Shown here piece after piece: positions 4,761-5,488 of a stretch of DNA of 5,488 bases. A program made the translations under genes and the position numbers. Every line of letters starts with the position of its first letter. The first letter of the stretch is position 1. The notes below the pieces were generated by a model. It did no database searches. It saw only the letters and a list, made by a program, of their open reading frames with translations, and was not told the DNA's origin. This DNA is from Clostridia bacterium (GTDB lineage: Bacteria; Bacillota; DULZ01): positions 1 to 5,488 of the forward strand of contig JAAYOX010000250.1 of the NCBI GenBank assembly GCA_012520135.1, read 5' to 3'.

Positions 4761-5488
4761 CTAAGCACCTAAGGTCTCCAAAAATGCCTGCACCCGGTTC
4801 CGGGTGGGTTCCTCAGCGTAGGCCCGGGGATCTGCCATATCCGCTTCCACCATTAGCCCGGGGACTCCTGTTTCCTGCATTACCTGCCGGCGGATAACCT
4901 CTTGGACCAGAGAATAAGGCTTACATGACCGGTTAGAATGCATGACAAACCCATCGGCATCAAACTGCCGGATTTGGTCAATGATTTGCCGGGCCCGAAA
5001 CTTAGCGGACCTGTTGAGGAATACTTCCGTATAAGTAGTGGCCAGCGTCTCCATGGAACTGCCTTCGGAAAATTCCATGGCCCAGCCTCCCGTATAAGTG
5101 TCGGCGACGAAGCAGGCGCCCCGCTCCGAAAACATTTTGAAAAAACGGAAGAGATGAGGCCAAATAGCGATATTGTCCCAGACCAACCGGACTTTTTCCT
5201 GTTCCAGGGCTCCTACCCCGTCCTGTACTCGCTGCTCCACTTCTTTTTTCAGGGTGGAATAGTATTTAATCCCCGTATCAGTGCCCCGGAGCACCACAAT
5301 GGGGGCCATATGAATAAATAAATCGGGAGCATTCAAAGGAGATGGCTTGGCAGCACATAAATCCTTGATTTCACGCCAGATAGTGGTGACCTGCCTGCTT
5401 TTATCGGCAATGGCGTCCAGCTTTTTTTCGCTGAAAGAAACCCCGGTTAACCGTTCCAGTTCCTCCACCGCCGCTTCCAACTGCCGGA
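4761..5488 (-). CDS. 2-hydroxyacyl-CoA dehydratase / benzoyl-CoA reductase family subunit (HgdB/BcrC-like), C-terminal part
   Basis: The frame is open to the window edge, so the 5' part is missing; about 242 residues are seen of a family that usually has 370-430. The fragment begins RQLEAAVEELERLTG, a helical segment typical of the middle of these subunits. Recognisable blocks are RLVWDNIAIWPHLFRFF (100-116), GACFVADTYTGGW (123-135), ADGFVMHSNRSCKPYS (177-192) and VEADMADPRAYAEE (213-226), ending in RVQAFLETLGA. Cys188 in HSNRSCKPYS and probably Cys125 are candidate [4Fe-4S] ligands; Cys44 is also present. Such proteins receive an electron from the activator encoded next to them to dehydrate 2-hydroxyacyl-CoA or reduce aromatic acyl-CoA; double-cubane proteins of the same superfamily also pair with an activator. 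Only this subunit-like gene is visible, so the specific enzyme is undecided. An internal TTG (5480) is not a credible start. Confidence 0.87.
   Translation of the reverse strand, partial: RQLEAAVEELERLTGVSFSEKKLDAIADKSRQVTTIWREIKDLCAAKPSPLNAPDLFIHMAPIVVLRGTDTGIKYYSTLKKEVEQRVQDGVGALEQEKVRLVWDNIAIWPHLFRFFKMFSERGACFVADTYTGGWAMEFSEGSSMETLATTYTEVFLNRSAKFRARQIIDQIRQFDADGFVMHSNRSCKPYSLVQEVIRRQVMQETGVPGLMVEADMADPRAYAEEPTRNRVQAFLETLGA

Noticed and set aside
4938..5321. Plus-strand open frame of 127 codons
   Set aside because: Shadow of the HgdB-like gene; no domain pattern and no start signals.
1..5488. CRISPR arrays, tRNA or rRNA genes, insertion sequences, attachment sites
   Set aside because: No regularly spaced repeats, cloverleaf, rRNA-like stretches, transposase motifs or terminal repeats were seen on either strand.

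Overview
The window looks like a chromosomal segment of an anaerobic Gram-positive bacterium of the Clostridia, perhaps a Desulfotomaculum/Pelotomaculum/Moorella-type organism. This is inferred from strong AGGAGG-type ribosome binding sites, GTG/TTG start options, a lipoprotein-type ModA (expected in a cell without an outer membrane), oxygen-sensitive 2-hydroxyacyl-CoA dehydratase/benzoyl-CoA reductase-type enzymes, and moderate GC. No species marker is visible. Every gene I support lies on the minus strand, so the biological order runs from high to low coordinates.

Layout in transcription order. (1) 5488-4761: C-terminal part of an HgdB/BcrC-family [4Fe-4S] subunit, followed 12 bases later by its ATP-dependent activator (4748-3978, HgdC/BcrAD/BadFG family), closed by an intrinsic terminator (3938-3958). 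(2) 3930-3421: a gene-free leader of about 500 bases with a TTGACA promoter, a Moco-riboswitch-like aptamer (3649-3537), a 14-bp hairpin and a structured ribosome binding site. (3) 3420-722: modA-modB-modC, a complete molybdate ABC transporter with overlapping genes. (4) 721-430: a second promoter, a second Moco-riboswitch-like aptamer (638-532) and a strong intrinsic terminator with six U residues. (5) 429-1: the first 143 codons of moeA, running off the window.

How it works together: ModABC imports molybdate and MoeA inserts it into molybdopterin to make molybdenum cofactor (Moco). Each transcription unit starts with its own aptamer of the same architecture, so the end product probably shuts down both uptake and insertion. 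The two aptamers share little primary sequence but keep the same helices through compensatory changes, which is the best evidence here that they are real RNAs. Their output modules differ. The moeA leader has a classic terminator/antiterminator arrangement. The modA leader lacks a good U-tract and instead allows an exchange between the closing helix P1, a downstream UUUCC segment and the Shine-Dalgarno region, which suggests translational control. The riboswitch class itself is known; the paired, mechanistically different arrangement at one locus is the most noteworthy thing in the window. The dehydratase pair is a separate metabolic unit whose substrate cannot be assigned from this fragment.
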